NCBI GenBank assembly: GCA_003576845.1
Contig: QEVJ01000093.1
Coordinates: 1-36,075, forward strand
Source of the DNA: Planctomycetota bacterium
Lineage (GTDB): Bacteria; Planctomycetota; Planctomycetia; Pirellulales; PLA5
DNA length: 36,075 nt
Reading direction: 5' to 3'
Below, in pieces: positions 14,021 to 23,100 of the stretch (positions within the stretch are counted from its first letter, which is position 1; every line of letters begins with the position of its first letter). Made by a program: the position numbers and the translations under genes. The notes under the pieces are model-generated. The model saw only the letters and a program-made list of their open reading frames with translations. It did not search any database and was not told the origin of the DNA.

Positions 14021-17000
14021 ATGTCCCGTGTCGACGTGTCGCTTTGTTGGCAAGATTCTCGTTCGCTTGCAGTGGTTGGCTCGCTCGTCCTCCTGATACT
14101 CGCGTATGCCGCACCTGCTGCGGCAAATCACCCCGCTGACGCAGCGAACGACGACGCGAAGCCTGCCGCGAACCAACCCGCCGCCGAAAAGCCCGCCGCC
14201 CCCAAGGGCGTCCTCCCCGTCGGCGCAGACGGCAAGCCGCTCAACCTCGACTTCGAAACGGGCACGCTCAAGGATTGGACCGCCGAAGGCGATGCCTTCA
14301 AGGATCAGCCCATCAAGGGCGAAATCAATCAGAACCGCGAGTTCGGCGAAGGCAAACGCTCCCGCTTGCAAGGCGAATACTGGATCGGTGGCTATGAAAA
14401 ATACAAAGACCCGCCGACCGGCACGCTCACCAGTGCCCCGTTCAAGGTCACGCATAGTTTCGCCGCTTTCCGTGTCGGCGGCGGGTCGTTCAAAGAGACC
14501 CGCGTCGAGTTGGTCCGAAAGGAGACGCAAAAACCGTTCTTCATCGTCTCGGGCCAGAACCAGGAGGACATGTACCCGATCGTCGTCGACCTGCGAAACC
14601 AGAAAGGCCACGAAATCTTCATCCGCATCGTCGACCAGCACACCGGCGGCTGGGGCCACGTGAACTTCGACGATTTCCGCTTCTACGACAGTCAGCCGTT
14701 CTTCGATACGACGGGCCTGCCGTCCAAGCAAGACATTTACGAACACGCGGGCCTGTCGCCCGACGAAGCCGCCAAGGCGATGAAGTTGCCCAAGGGCTTC
14801 CGCGCGATTGCCTTTGCCGGCGAGCCGGACGTGCATCAGCCGATCGCCATGACGATCGACGACCGCGGCCGCGTATGGATCGCGGAAGCCTACGAATACC
14901 CGCGCCGCGCTCCGGAAGGCAAAGGCCGCGACCGCATCCTCATTTTCGACGACGCCGACAACGACGGCAAATTCGACAAACGCACGGTCTTCATGGAAGG
15001 GCTGAATCTCGTTTCGGGTCTGGAAGTCGGTTTCGGCGGCGTGTGGGTCGGCGCGGCGCCGTATTTGATGTTCATTCCCGACAAGAACGGCGACGACAAG
15101 CCGGACGGCCCGCCAGAAATCCTGCTCGACGGCTGGGGCTATCAAGACACGCACGAAACGCTCAACGCCTTCATCTGGGGCCCGGACGGTTGGCTTTACG
15201 GCTGCCACGGCGTGTTCACGCACAGCCGCGTCGGCAAGCCCGGCACGCCGGACAAGGATCGCACGCCGCTCAACTGCGCCGTCTGGCGTTATCACCCGAC
15301 GCGCCACGTGTTCGAGGCCTTCGCCAACGGCACGAGCAATCCCTGGGGCGTCGATTTCGACGACTACGGCAACTGCTTCATCACCGCCTGCGTCATTCCG
15401 CACATGTATCACATGATCCAAGGCGGCCGCTACGAACGCCAAGGCGGCGAGCACTTTAACAAGTACACCTATGACGACATCAAGACGATCGCCGACCATC
15501 GGCACTACGTCGGCGCGAATCCGCACGGCGGCAACAACCGCAGCGACGAAGCCGGCGGCGGTCACGCCCATGCGGGCGCGATGATCTATCAAGGCGGCAC
15601 GTGGCCCGACGAATACCGCGGCAAGATCTTCATGAACAACATCCACGGCCAGCGGATCAACATGGACGTGCTCAATCCGAAAGGCTCCGGCTTCGTCGCC
15701 AGCCACGGCCCGGACTTCTTGCTGACGAACGATCTTTGGTCGCAGATTCTCTATCTCCGGTACGGGCCGGACGGCAACGTCTACATGATCGACTGGTACG
15801 ACGCAAATGCCTGCCATCACGGCAACGAGGCGGGGCATGATCGGTCGAATGGCCGCGTATTCAAGATTGTTTATGAGGATGGTAGGGACAATCCGCATGC
15901 GCGTCGACTCTCGGGCTTGCCGCTTGCTCAAATCGGCGACGTGGATTTGGCGAATATGGTTGAGGAGAAGAACGAGTGGTTCGTGCGAACAGCGCGACGG
16001 TTGTTGCAGGAGCGAGCAACGAAGCGCGAGATTCAGCAGAACGCGATTAACGCACTTGTCCAAGTTGCCACTAAGCACAAGGATCCAACGCGCCGCCTAC
16101 GGGCACTATGGTCGCTGCATGTCATCGAAACGTCGACGCAAGCACGTGAAAAGGAAGAAACCAAACGAACCGACATCCTGACCGAAGAAATTCTGGAAGC
16201 GGCGTTGGCGGACTCCTCTCCCGCTGTCCGCGGATGGGCGATTCAGCTTTGGGTCGACAGTCGCGTTTCCAACGGCGAGGAAACTCGCAATACGTCGCGT
16301 CAGTTGCTGGCCAAGGCCGCGACCGTGGCCTCCCAAGATACATCGCCCATCGTCCGCCGATTTGGCGCTTCATTGGCAATTGGCGCGGACAGACTTCGGC
16401 CGCACATCATCGAAGAACTCGTCAAGGCAGACGATGCCAACGACCACAACCTCCCGCTCATGTACTGGTACGCCCTCGAACCGATCGCCGCCGCCGATCC
16501 GGCCAAGGCGCTCGAAATCGCGGGCAATGGCAAGATTCCGTTGCTGGTGAACTTCACCGTCCGCCGCATCGGCGCGCTCGGCACTCCGGAATCGCTCGCC
16601 ACGCTCGTCGACTTCCTCGGCAAGCAAGAATCGCCCGAGCGGCAGCTTGCCGTGCTTAGCGGTATCAACGCCGCGCTGCGGGGCCGCCGCAAGGTCGACG
16701 CGCCGGAGTCGTTCGCATCGGTTTACGGCAAGATCGCCCGCACGAAGGACGCGCAGGTCCAGTCGCAACTCCGCCAACTCGCGGTCACGTTCGGCGATGC
16801 CGGTGTGCAAGAGGCGATGCGGTCGATGCTGGCGGATAAAGACGTCGACGTCGCCATCCGCCGCGATGCCCTCTCGTCGCTCGTCAAAGCGAAGGACGGC
16901 GCGCTCTTGGGCGTGCTCATCAAGCTGCTCGACGAAGACGCCCTGCGCGGCGATGCGATTCGCGCGATGGCCGCCTACGACGACCCGCGCGTGATCGCCA

Positions 17001-19426
17001 CGCTCACGACGATCTACAAACGGCTCAGCCCGGCCGACAAGCGCGCCGCCCTCGCCACACTTTCCTCGCGCGTCGGTTATGCCCAAGTGCTCATGGCCAG
17101 CGTCGCGTCGAAGGAAATCGCGGCGACCGACATCACGGCCGATCTCGCCCGGCAACTCCGCAACTTCAACGACCCGGCAATCAACGAAGCCCTCGACAAG
17201 CACTGGGGCAGCGTCCGCGAATCGGACGCCGACCGCGCAAAGCTCATCGCAGAGTATAAGACGATGCTCGAAACCAAACCCGCCACCGAACCGGACGTGT
17301 CGCACGGCCGCGCGGTCTTCGCCAAGACGTGCGCTCAATGCCACACCCTCTTCGGCACGGGCGGCAAGGTCGGCCCGGAGCTTACCGGCTCGAACCGCGC
17401 GAATCTCGAATACATCCTCTCGAACGTTCTCGATCCGAGCGCCGTGATGGCGAAGGAATACCTCCCGACGCTGATCCGCACCATCGACGGCCGCCAGATT
17501 ACCGGCATCGTGAAGATGGAGGACGACAACTCGCTCACCGTCCAGACGGCCGAGGAAGTGCTCATCCTCAGCCAGGAAGACGTCGACGAACGCAAACTCG
17601 GCGACAAGTCGATGATGCCCGACGACTTGCTCAAGCCGCTCAAGGAAACCGACGTGCGGGCGTTGGTTGCGTACCTCGCCAGCAGCAAGCAAATGCCGAT
17701 CCGCGCGACCGCCGAAAACATCGCGGGCATATTCAACGGCAAGGACCTGACGGGCTGGATCGCCGATGAGAAGCTGTGGAAAGTCGAAGACGGCCAGATC
17801 GTCGGCCGCACGTCGGGCCTACAGCACAACGACTGGATCAAGAGCGAGTATCTGCTCGGCGATTTTCATTTCAAATGCCAGGTGAAGCTCGTCGACAACG
17901 CCGGCAACAGCGGCATCCAATTCCGCAGCGAAATGCTCGACAATGGCGAAGTCAAAGGCTATCAGGCCGACATCGGCGTCGGCTGGTGGGGCAAGCTCTA
18001 TGAAGAGCACGGCCGCGCCTTGCTGTGGAAGGAATCGGGCGAAAAGCACGTCAAGCCCGGCGAATGGAACACCTATGAGATCATCGCCGACGGCAGCAAG
18101 ATCGTCACCAAGATCAACGGCCAGACGTGCGTCGACATGGACGACCCGCAGGGCGCGCGGCAAGGCATCATCGCGTTCCAACTTCATGCCGGCGGCGCGA
18201 CGGACGTGTACTTCAAGGACATCGAGGTCAAGCTTCTCAACACGGAAGCAGTGTCCGCAACCAACGTAGGACGGACTTCAAGTCCGTCCTACTTCCCCGC
18301 GTCGAAGCCGCTCGCCGCCGGCCAGAAAATTGCGTGGAAGAAAACCGTCCTCGACGACAAGTTCCGCAGCGAGGGCGTCTGCGCCGGCGACTTCAACAAC
18401 GATGGTTACGTAGACATCGCCGCGGGCAACGTCTGGTTCGAGGCCCCCGATTGGAAGATGCACCCGATCGCCGAAAAGCCGGAGACGTTCGACCCGAAGG
18501 TGTACAGCCACTCGTTCGTCAACGCGGCCGACGACATCAACGGCGACGGCTGGCAGGACGTGGTCGTGGTCGATTTTCCCGGCACGCCGACGTGGTGGTT
18601 CGAGAACCCCAAAAAAACCGGCGAGCCGTGGAAGCAGCACATGATCGCCCCGGTGACGAATAACGAAAGCCCCGATTACCTCGACGTCGACGGCGACGGC
18701 GTCCGCGATTTGCTGCACGCCTGGCTCCCCGGCAACTTCATGGGCTTTGCACGTCGGCCGAAAGACGATCCGGCGGGCCGCTGGCTTGCGATGCCCATTT
18801 CAACCGAGAAAGCCCCGAGTACGGACAAGTTCTCGCACGGCCTGGGCTTGGGCGACATCAACGGCGACGGCCGCAAGGATATCGTCGTCACCGGCGGCTG
18901 GTGGGAAGCGCCGGAAGATCGTGCAAAATCGCCGTGGACGTTCCACAAAGTGAACTTCGGCGCCGCCTGCTCGCAGATGATCGTCTACGACTACGACGGC
19001 GACGGCGACAACGACGTGCTGTCGGCAAGTGCCCACGCCTTCGGCATCTGGTGGCACGCACAGTCGCAAGCCGCCGACGGCTCGCTCAAGTGGACCACGC
19101 ACGAAATCGACAAGAGCTACAGCGAGACGCACGCCATCGTGCTGGCCGACATCAACGGCGACGGCCTCCCGGATTTCGTCACCGGCAAGCGTTGGTGGAG
19201 CCACGCCGGCGGCGGACCGGGCGGCGATCAACCCGCGGTGCTCTACTGGCACGAGCTATCGCGCAAAGACGGCGAGCCCGTTTGGACCCGCCACGAGATC
19301 GACCCCGAACAGAAAAGCGGCGTCGGCACGGCCTTCGAAGTCGCCGACATCAACGCCGATGGATTGCTCGACGTCATCATCTCCAACAAACGCGGCAGCT
19401 TCTACTTCGAGCAAACGCGGGAATAG
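14021..19426 (+). CDS. Giant secreted PVC-type dehydrogenase / HEAT / CxxCH / DUF1080 / FG-GAP protein
   Basis: An 1801-residue exported protein. Order: signal peptide (1-36, hydrophobic VVGSLVLLILAYAA); an acidic-Pro/Ala linker; a beta-sandwich, carbohydrate-binding-like domain (about 70-230, LNLDFETGTLKDWTAEG); the PVC-type membrane-bound dehydrogenase beta-propeller (about 245-625); a HEAT-repeat array (about 660-1090); a c-type haem domain with CAQCH at 1104-1108 and a downstream PVC-type haem-binding region to about 1225; a DUF1080 (3-keto-disaccharide hydrolase-type) concanavalin fold (about 1236-1406); and FG-GAP/VCBS repeats with Asp-rich DINGDG loops (about 1430-1800). The parts suggest extracellular oxidation of polysaccharide or sugars with electron transfer through the haem. 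An AAGG sequence lies 8 bases before the ATG. A palindrome at 18266-18292 marks the DUF1080/FG-GAP junction, and codon use shifts near 15.86-16.4 kb. Confidence 0.9.
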   Translation: MSRVDVSLCWQDSRSLAVVGSLVLLILAYAAPAAANHPADAANDDAKPAANQPAAEKPAAPKGVLPVGADGKPLNLDFETGTLKDWTAEGDAFKDQPIKGEINQNREFGEGKRSRLQGEYWIGGYEKYKDPPTGTLTSAPFKVTHSFAAFRVGGGSFKETRVELVRKETQKPFFIVSGQNQEDMYPIVVDLRNQKGHEIFIRIVDQHTGGWGHVNFDDFRFYDSQPFFDTTGLPSKQDIYEHAGLSPDEAAKAMKLPKGFRAIAFAGEPDVHQPIAMTIDDRGRVWIAEAYEYPRRAPEGKGRDRILIFDDADNDGKFDKRTVFMEGLNLVSGLEVGFGGVWVGAAPYLMFIPDKNGDDKPDGPPEILLDGWGYQDTHETLNAFIWGPDGWLYGCHGVFTHSRVGKPGTPDKDRTPLNCAVWRYHPTRHVFEAFANGTSNPWGVDFDDYGNCFITACVIPHMYHMIQGGRYERQGGEHFNKYTYDDIKTIADHRHYVGANPHGGNNRSDEAGGGHAHAGAMIYQGGTWPDEYRGKIFMNNIHGQRINMDVLNPKGSGFVASHGPDFLLTNDLWSQILYLRYGPDGNVYMIDWYDANACHHGNEAGHDRSNGRVFKIVYEDGRDNPHARRLSGLPLAQIGDVDLANMVEEKNEWFVRTARRLLQERATKREIQQNAINALVQVATKHKDPTRRLRALWSLHVIETSTQAREKEETKRTDILTEEILEAALADSSPAVRGWAIQLWVDSRVSNGEETRNTSRQLLAKAATVASQDTSPIVRRFGASLAIGADRLRPHIIEELVKADDANDHNLPLMYWYALEPIAAADPAKALEIAGNGKIPLLVNFTVRRIGALGTPESLATLVDFLGKQESPERQLAVLSGINAALRGRRKVDAPESFASVYGKIARTKDAQVQSQLRQLAVTFGDAGVQEAMRSMLADKDVDVAIRRDALSSLVKAKDGALLGVLIKLLDEDALRGDAIRAMAAYDDPRVIATLTTIYKRLSPADKRAALATLSSRVGYAQVLMASVASKEIAATDITADLARQLRNFNDPAINEALDKHWGSVRESDADRAKLIAEYKTMLETKPATEPDVSHGRAVFAKTCAQCHTLFGTGGKVGPELTGSNRANLEYILSNVLDPSAVMAKEYLPTLIRTIDGRQITGIVKMEDDNSLTVQTAEEVLILSQEDVDERKLGDKSMMPDDLLKPLKETDVRALVAYLASSKQMPIRATAENIAGIFNGKDLTGWIADEKLWKVEDGQIVGRTSGLQHNDWIKSEYLLGDFHFKCQVKLVDNAGNSGIQFRSEMLDNGEVKGYQADIGVGWWGKLYEEHGRALLWKESGEKHVKPGEWNTYEIIADGSKIVTKINGQTCVDMDDPQGARQGIIAFQLHAGGATDVYFKDIEVKLLNTEAVSATNVGRTSSPSYFPASKPLAAGQKIAWKKTVLDDKFRSEGVCAGDFNNDGYVDIAAGNVWFEAPDWKMHPIAEKPETFDPKVYSHSFVNAADDINGDGWQDVVVVDFPGTPTWWFENPKKTGEPWKQHMIAPVTNNESPDYLDVDGDGVRDLLHAWLPGNFMGFARRPKDDPAGRWLAMPISTEKAPSTDKFSHGLGLGDINGDGRKDIVVTGGWWEAPEDRAKSPWTFHKVNFGAACSQMIVYDYDGDGDNDVLSASAHAFGIWWHAQSQAADGSLKWTTHEIDKSYSETHAIVLADINGDGLPDFVTGKRWWSHAGGGPGGDQPAVLYWHELSRKDGEPVWTRHEIDPEQKSGVGTAFEVADINADGLLDVIISNKRGSFYFEQTRE
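18266..18292. repeat. 27-bp palindrome inside the giant gene, encoding VGRTSSPSY
   Basis: Arms GTAGGACGGACTT and AAGTCCGTCCTAC pair perfectly around a single C. The palindrome is read in frame as VGRTSSPSY, exactly in the linker between DUF1080 and FG-GAP domains. I remember the same GGACTTCAAGTCC core as a dispersed repeat in Pirellulales genomes; this needs a search. Confidence 0.8.
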
Positions 19427-19506
19427 CGCGGTTTCCGGACACTGCGACGGAAAAAGAACGTGGCGACTCTCCGATCGGACTGCGATTGCGCACGGCGGCG
19501 AGCGGA

Positions 19507-20001
19507 CTACAATTCCCGCGGAAAAATCGTGTCGACCAAGCGCCACTGTCCGCGGCGGGTGGTCGTGGTCGCCCAATCCGGCGACTCGCATTCCATAAGC
19601 GCTGCCGTCGCCGTCTTCATTTCGATCGACTTGCCCGTGAGCCAGTAAACCGCCGCTTGCCACCCAGGGTTATGTCCCAAGGCGAGAACCGTGCGCGCGT
19701 CGTCGGGCACGGCGAGCAGGGCGTCGTTGAGCGCTTCCGTCGACCCATGATAGAGCGATGGCAAAAACTCCACGCCGCGTAGCGTGGCCAGCACGCTCCT
19801 CATTGCCTCGAACGTCTCGCGGGTGCGCCGCGAATCGCTCGACAGCACGACCTCCGGCGCCCAGCCAAGCTCGACGAGCCGCTCCGCCACGCGCGGAGCA
19901 TCGCGCCGTCCGCGGTCGTTCAGCGGACGGTCGTGATCGCCCGCAGCCTCGCTGTCCCACGAGCTTTTCGCGTGTCGCATGACGATCAGGCGGCGCTGCA
20001 T
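19507..20001 (-). CDS. SixA-type histidine phosphatase
   Basis: A 164-residue protein of the histidine phosphatase (phosphoglycerate mutase-like) superfamily. It has the phosphohistidine motif VMRHAKSSW near the N-terminus, LSSDSRRTRET, and the second catalytic histidine in LALGHNPGW. SixA-type enzymes dephosphorylate phosphohistidine on HPt domains or on PTS proteins such as NPr; which applies here is not evident. The ATG at 20001 starts directly after a TTCATT/GCATTC word array; the longer frame upstream is not protein-like. It is convergent with the giant gene, 80 bases apart. Confidence 0.87.
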   Translation of the reverse strand: MQRRLIVMRHAKSSWDSEAAGDHDRPLNDRGRRDAPRVAERLVELGWAPEVVLSSDSRRTRETFEAMRSVLATLRGVEFLPSLYHGSTEALNDALLAVPDDARTVLALGHNPGWQAAVYWLTGKSIEMKTATAALMECESPDWATTTTRRGQWRLVDTIFPREL

Positions 20002-20034
20002 AACGGGATAAAAGGCAGAATGAAGAATGCAAAA
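20002..20034 (-). repeat. Pyrimidine-rich TTCATT/GCATTC word array before sixA-like start
   Basis: On the mRNA strand of the SixA-like gene the words TTCATTTTGCATTC, TTCATTCTGCC and TTTTATCCCGTT run up to the ATG. It is the same pattern of a short-word pyrimidine-rich leader seen before CvpA, YdjM-like and glycosyltransferase genes. Confidence 0.55.
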
Positions 20035-20111
20035 TGAATTGCGGCCCGTCCCGCATCTCGTCCGGCCGTCGTTTCCATTAGACGCGACGCGGACGGATTT
20101 GGAAATCGGTC

Positions 20112-23100
20112 CTACCAGGCCGTGCGGGCGATGCGTCTTGCGGGGCGAACCTGGAGTGGATCGACCGCTGCTTCGAGTATCGCCGCGTCGGCCGCCCGGT
20201 GCGACAAATGCACGCTCGCCGCGAACGATCCGGCGCCGCGCTGCCGCCGCGCCAACAGGCGCTCGCGCGATGACGGCGCCGCGACGGCAGTGATCGCCGC
20301 GGGCGCGGTGGGCGAGGTCGCGGGCGAAGCCGACCGGCCGAAACTGCCGGCGACCAGCGCCGCGTCCGCCCGGTTCACCGCGCCGTCGCCGTTGACGTCG
20401 CCCATGGCGCGAGTTGCGCCGCTGAGCGTTCCCAAATGCGCTTGCACGATCGCGAGGTCGCCCAGATCGACGCGGCCGTTGTTGTCCAGATCGCCGGGCA
20501 GCAAATCGCTCGATCCCGGCGAACCGCCGCCGGCGTAGCTCGCCCGCCACGCGGCCGGTTCGCTCCACGAAGCAAGCGCCGCCGTAACGTCGCGCACGAC
20601 GAGCGACGGCCCCATGCCATCGGTGGCCGCGTACCATCCCGGGCCGTCGTCGTCGTAGGCGAAGTCGTGGATCGTGCTGCCCGTGGCGTCGTCGAATTTG
20701 ATGGTTTCGCCGCCGTTGGAAAGATTGCCGGAGTACGTCCCGGCGATGGAAATGCCGGCCCCGTAACGTGCGGCGAAGGCAGCCGGGTTCGACGCGAGCA
20801 CGGCGTAAGCTCCCGGCGCGAGTGTGCCGCCCGCGAAGGCGAACGCAATCCCCGCCGTGAACGCGACGCCCGCGAGGTCGAGCGGCGCAAGGCCGGTGTT
20901 TTGCAATTCGATGAACTCGAACGAATCGGCGTCGTCGAAGCCGTCCGCGATCTCCTCCGCCGACGGATCCGCCGGGTGATACATGATCTCGGTAATCCGC
21001 AGAAACTGCTGCGCCGGCGACGGCATCGACGGCGTCGCGATCGTGGCGACCGTCGAACCGTCCGCGGCAATCAGCTCCAGTGCTTCCCCGAAGTTCGACA
21101 GGTGCCCGGAGTACCCGCCTTGCACGGGCAGCCGCTGCCCCGCGCCCGGTCCACTCGTTCGCGCGCGAAACGCCCCGACATCCGGAGATACATACAGCTT
21201 GCCGTTCGCCGGAATGATCGTTCCCGGCCGGAACGTATGCGCGACGCCGCCCGCGATCCGCCAACCGCTGATGTCGACCGCCGCCGCGTTCGGGTTGACG
21301 AGCTCGACGAACTCCTGATCCTGATTGCCGCTCGCCGGATTCACCTCGATCGCGCCGAACTGGATCGTCGGATTGCCGACCTGAGCGTCGGGAATGCCCG
21401 CAACGTCCGTCGTGCCTGCGCCGGTCGTGTTGTTCGCGCTATGCGTGACGTAAAGGTGATTGCGGCGGCGGACGAGATAGTCGTTCTTGATGATGTTCGT
21501 CGCCGTAGCGAAGTCGTAATTCGCGCCGTAAGGATTGCCCCACTTCGCCCGGTCCAACGCCACGTCGGGCGCCATCAGCGCGACCAGCTCGTCGATGCGG
21601 CTTTCGAGCTTCCGCTCGGCCAGCGGCGTGCTGGCCGGTTCGAGGATCTCGTCCATAACGGTCCGCAGCCGCCGCAAGTACATTTCGCGCAGCGTCGCGT
21701 CCTTGTAGATCGCGTCGAAGAGCCGATTCCACAACAGATCGTTCTTCTGATGCGTCGAGTCGCCGAACAGCGGATGGCTCGGCTTGACGACCGCCGGCTT
21801 GCCGGGAATCTGGTCGTTGTCGGCCCACACGAGATCGTTGAGCACGCCCCCGGCCGTCGGCTCCCAGTTCTTTCCGTAGGTGAGATCCTTGTCCCACGGC
21901 AGCATGAACCACTCGCCCGTCCCGCCCTCGCTCACCGGCCGGTCGCGGTACATGTAGTAGTTCTTCGACATGTGATCGTTCTCGTGCATGACCACCGATG
22001 CCGCGAGATAGTTCAGCATCCGCGGAATGTCGACGTGGTCGAACACGTAGGCCCCGCGATTCGCGTTCGACGGGCTGATCCCGTTGATGAGCGCCTGCAA
22101 ATCGCCGAAGCCTTCCTCCTGCCGCGTGTCTTTCTCCGTGCCGCCGCCGATCGCTTCGAGCTGGCTGCGCATTTTGTAGAGCGAACCGCCCTCGGGCAGG
22201 TCTTGCCGCTCGAAATAATCGTCGTCTGGCTGCTCGACGAAGATCGCCACGCTGAAGAAGTTGCCGTTCTGCTCGATCCGCATCGGAAACGCGAGCGAAT
22301 ACGGGCTGCCCGCGTCCCGATACGTTTCCCACGCCAGCACGCGGCGAATGTACGACTTGTCGCTCCACGTGGCGTTGAGATTGAATTCGCTCACGCGCCG
22401 CTCGCCGTCGCGATACCGAAAACTCTCGCCCTCGTTAAATCTGAACTTGAGATTCGCCTTGGGATAGTTGGAACTCGACACGTCGCCCCGCCGGCGGACG
22501 AAAATGTTGTCGTAGAACTCGCCGTTGTAATAAACCGACGCTCGCGTGCCCGCGTCCGTTTCCGCGGCGGCTTGCGTGCCGGGCGCGAGAAACCATTCCA
22601 GCGTCGGCAGCGCGCTCGCCACCGCGGGATCGGCAACGACGGTCCCAAAGTATTCCGCCGATTGATCTTCGCCTTCGCGATCCTCGAACAGCGGCGCTCG
22701 CGAGACATTGCCCACCGCGTCGCTCGACGTGACGTAATAGCGCACCATTTCGCCGGGAGTGCCGGCCGTGTGGGGGATCACCGCGGTGTATACGCCATCG
22801 CCCGCCGTCGCATCCGCGCCGGTCCCGTCGTCGACCATCGCCACCGTCGCTTCGATGCCGTACATCACGCGATAGTGCAGCGACACCTCGTCCACCGGAC
22901 CGTTCGTCGGCGCGACCGACGCCGTGACGATCAGGTTTTCATCGTCGGTCGGACGCTCCGGCGCGTGGGCAACGTGGGAAATGATCGGCCCCAAGTCCTC
23001 CGCGCCAATCCCGTTCGGTCCGCCGGGCGACGGCGCGACGAAAAACCGCGGAAGACCGTTGGAATAGTCGCCGGCACTACGGCCCACCAGCGTCGGCAGA

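Noticed and set aside
13607-16078. An 823-codon frame antisense to the glycosyltransferase and giant gene.
   Set aside because: Repetitive VVAAVVAAV-type shadow composition and no domains, whereas the opposite frame has dehydrogenase and signal-peptide features.
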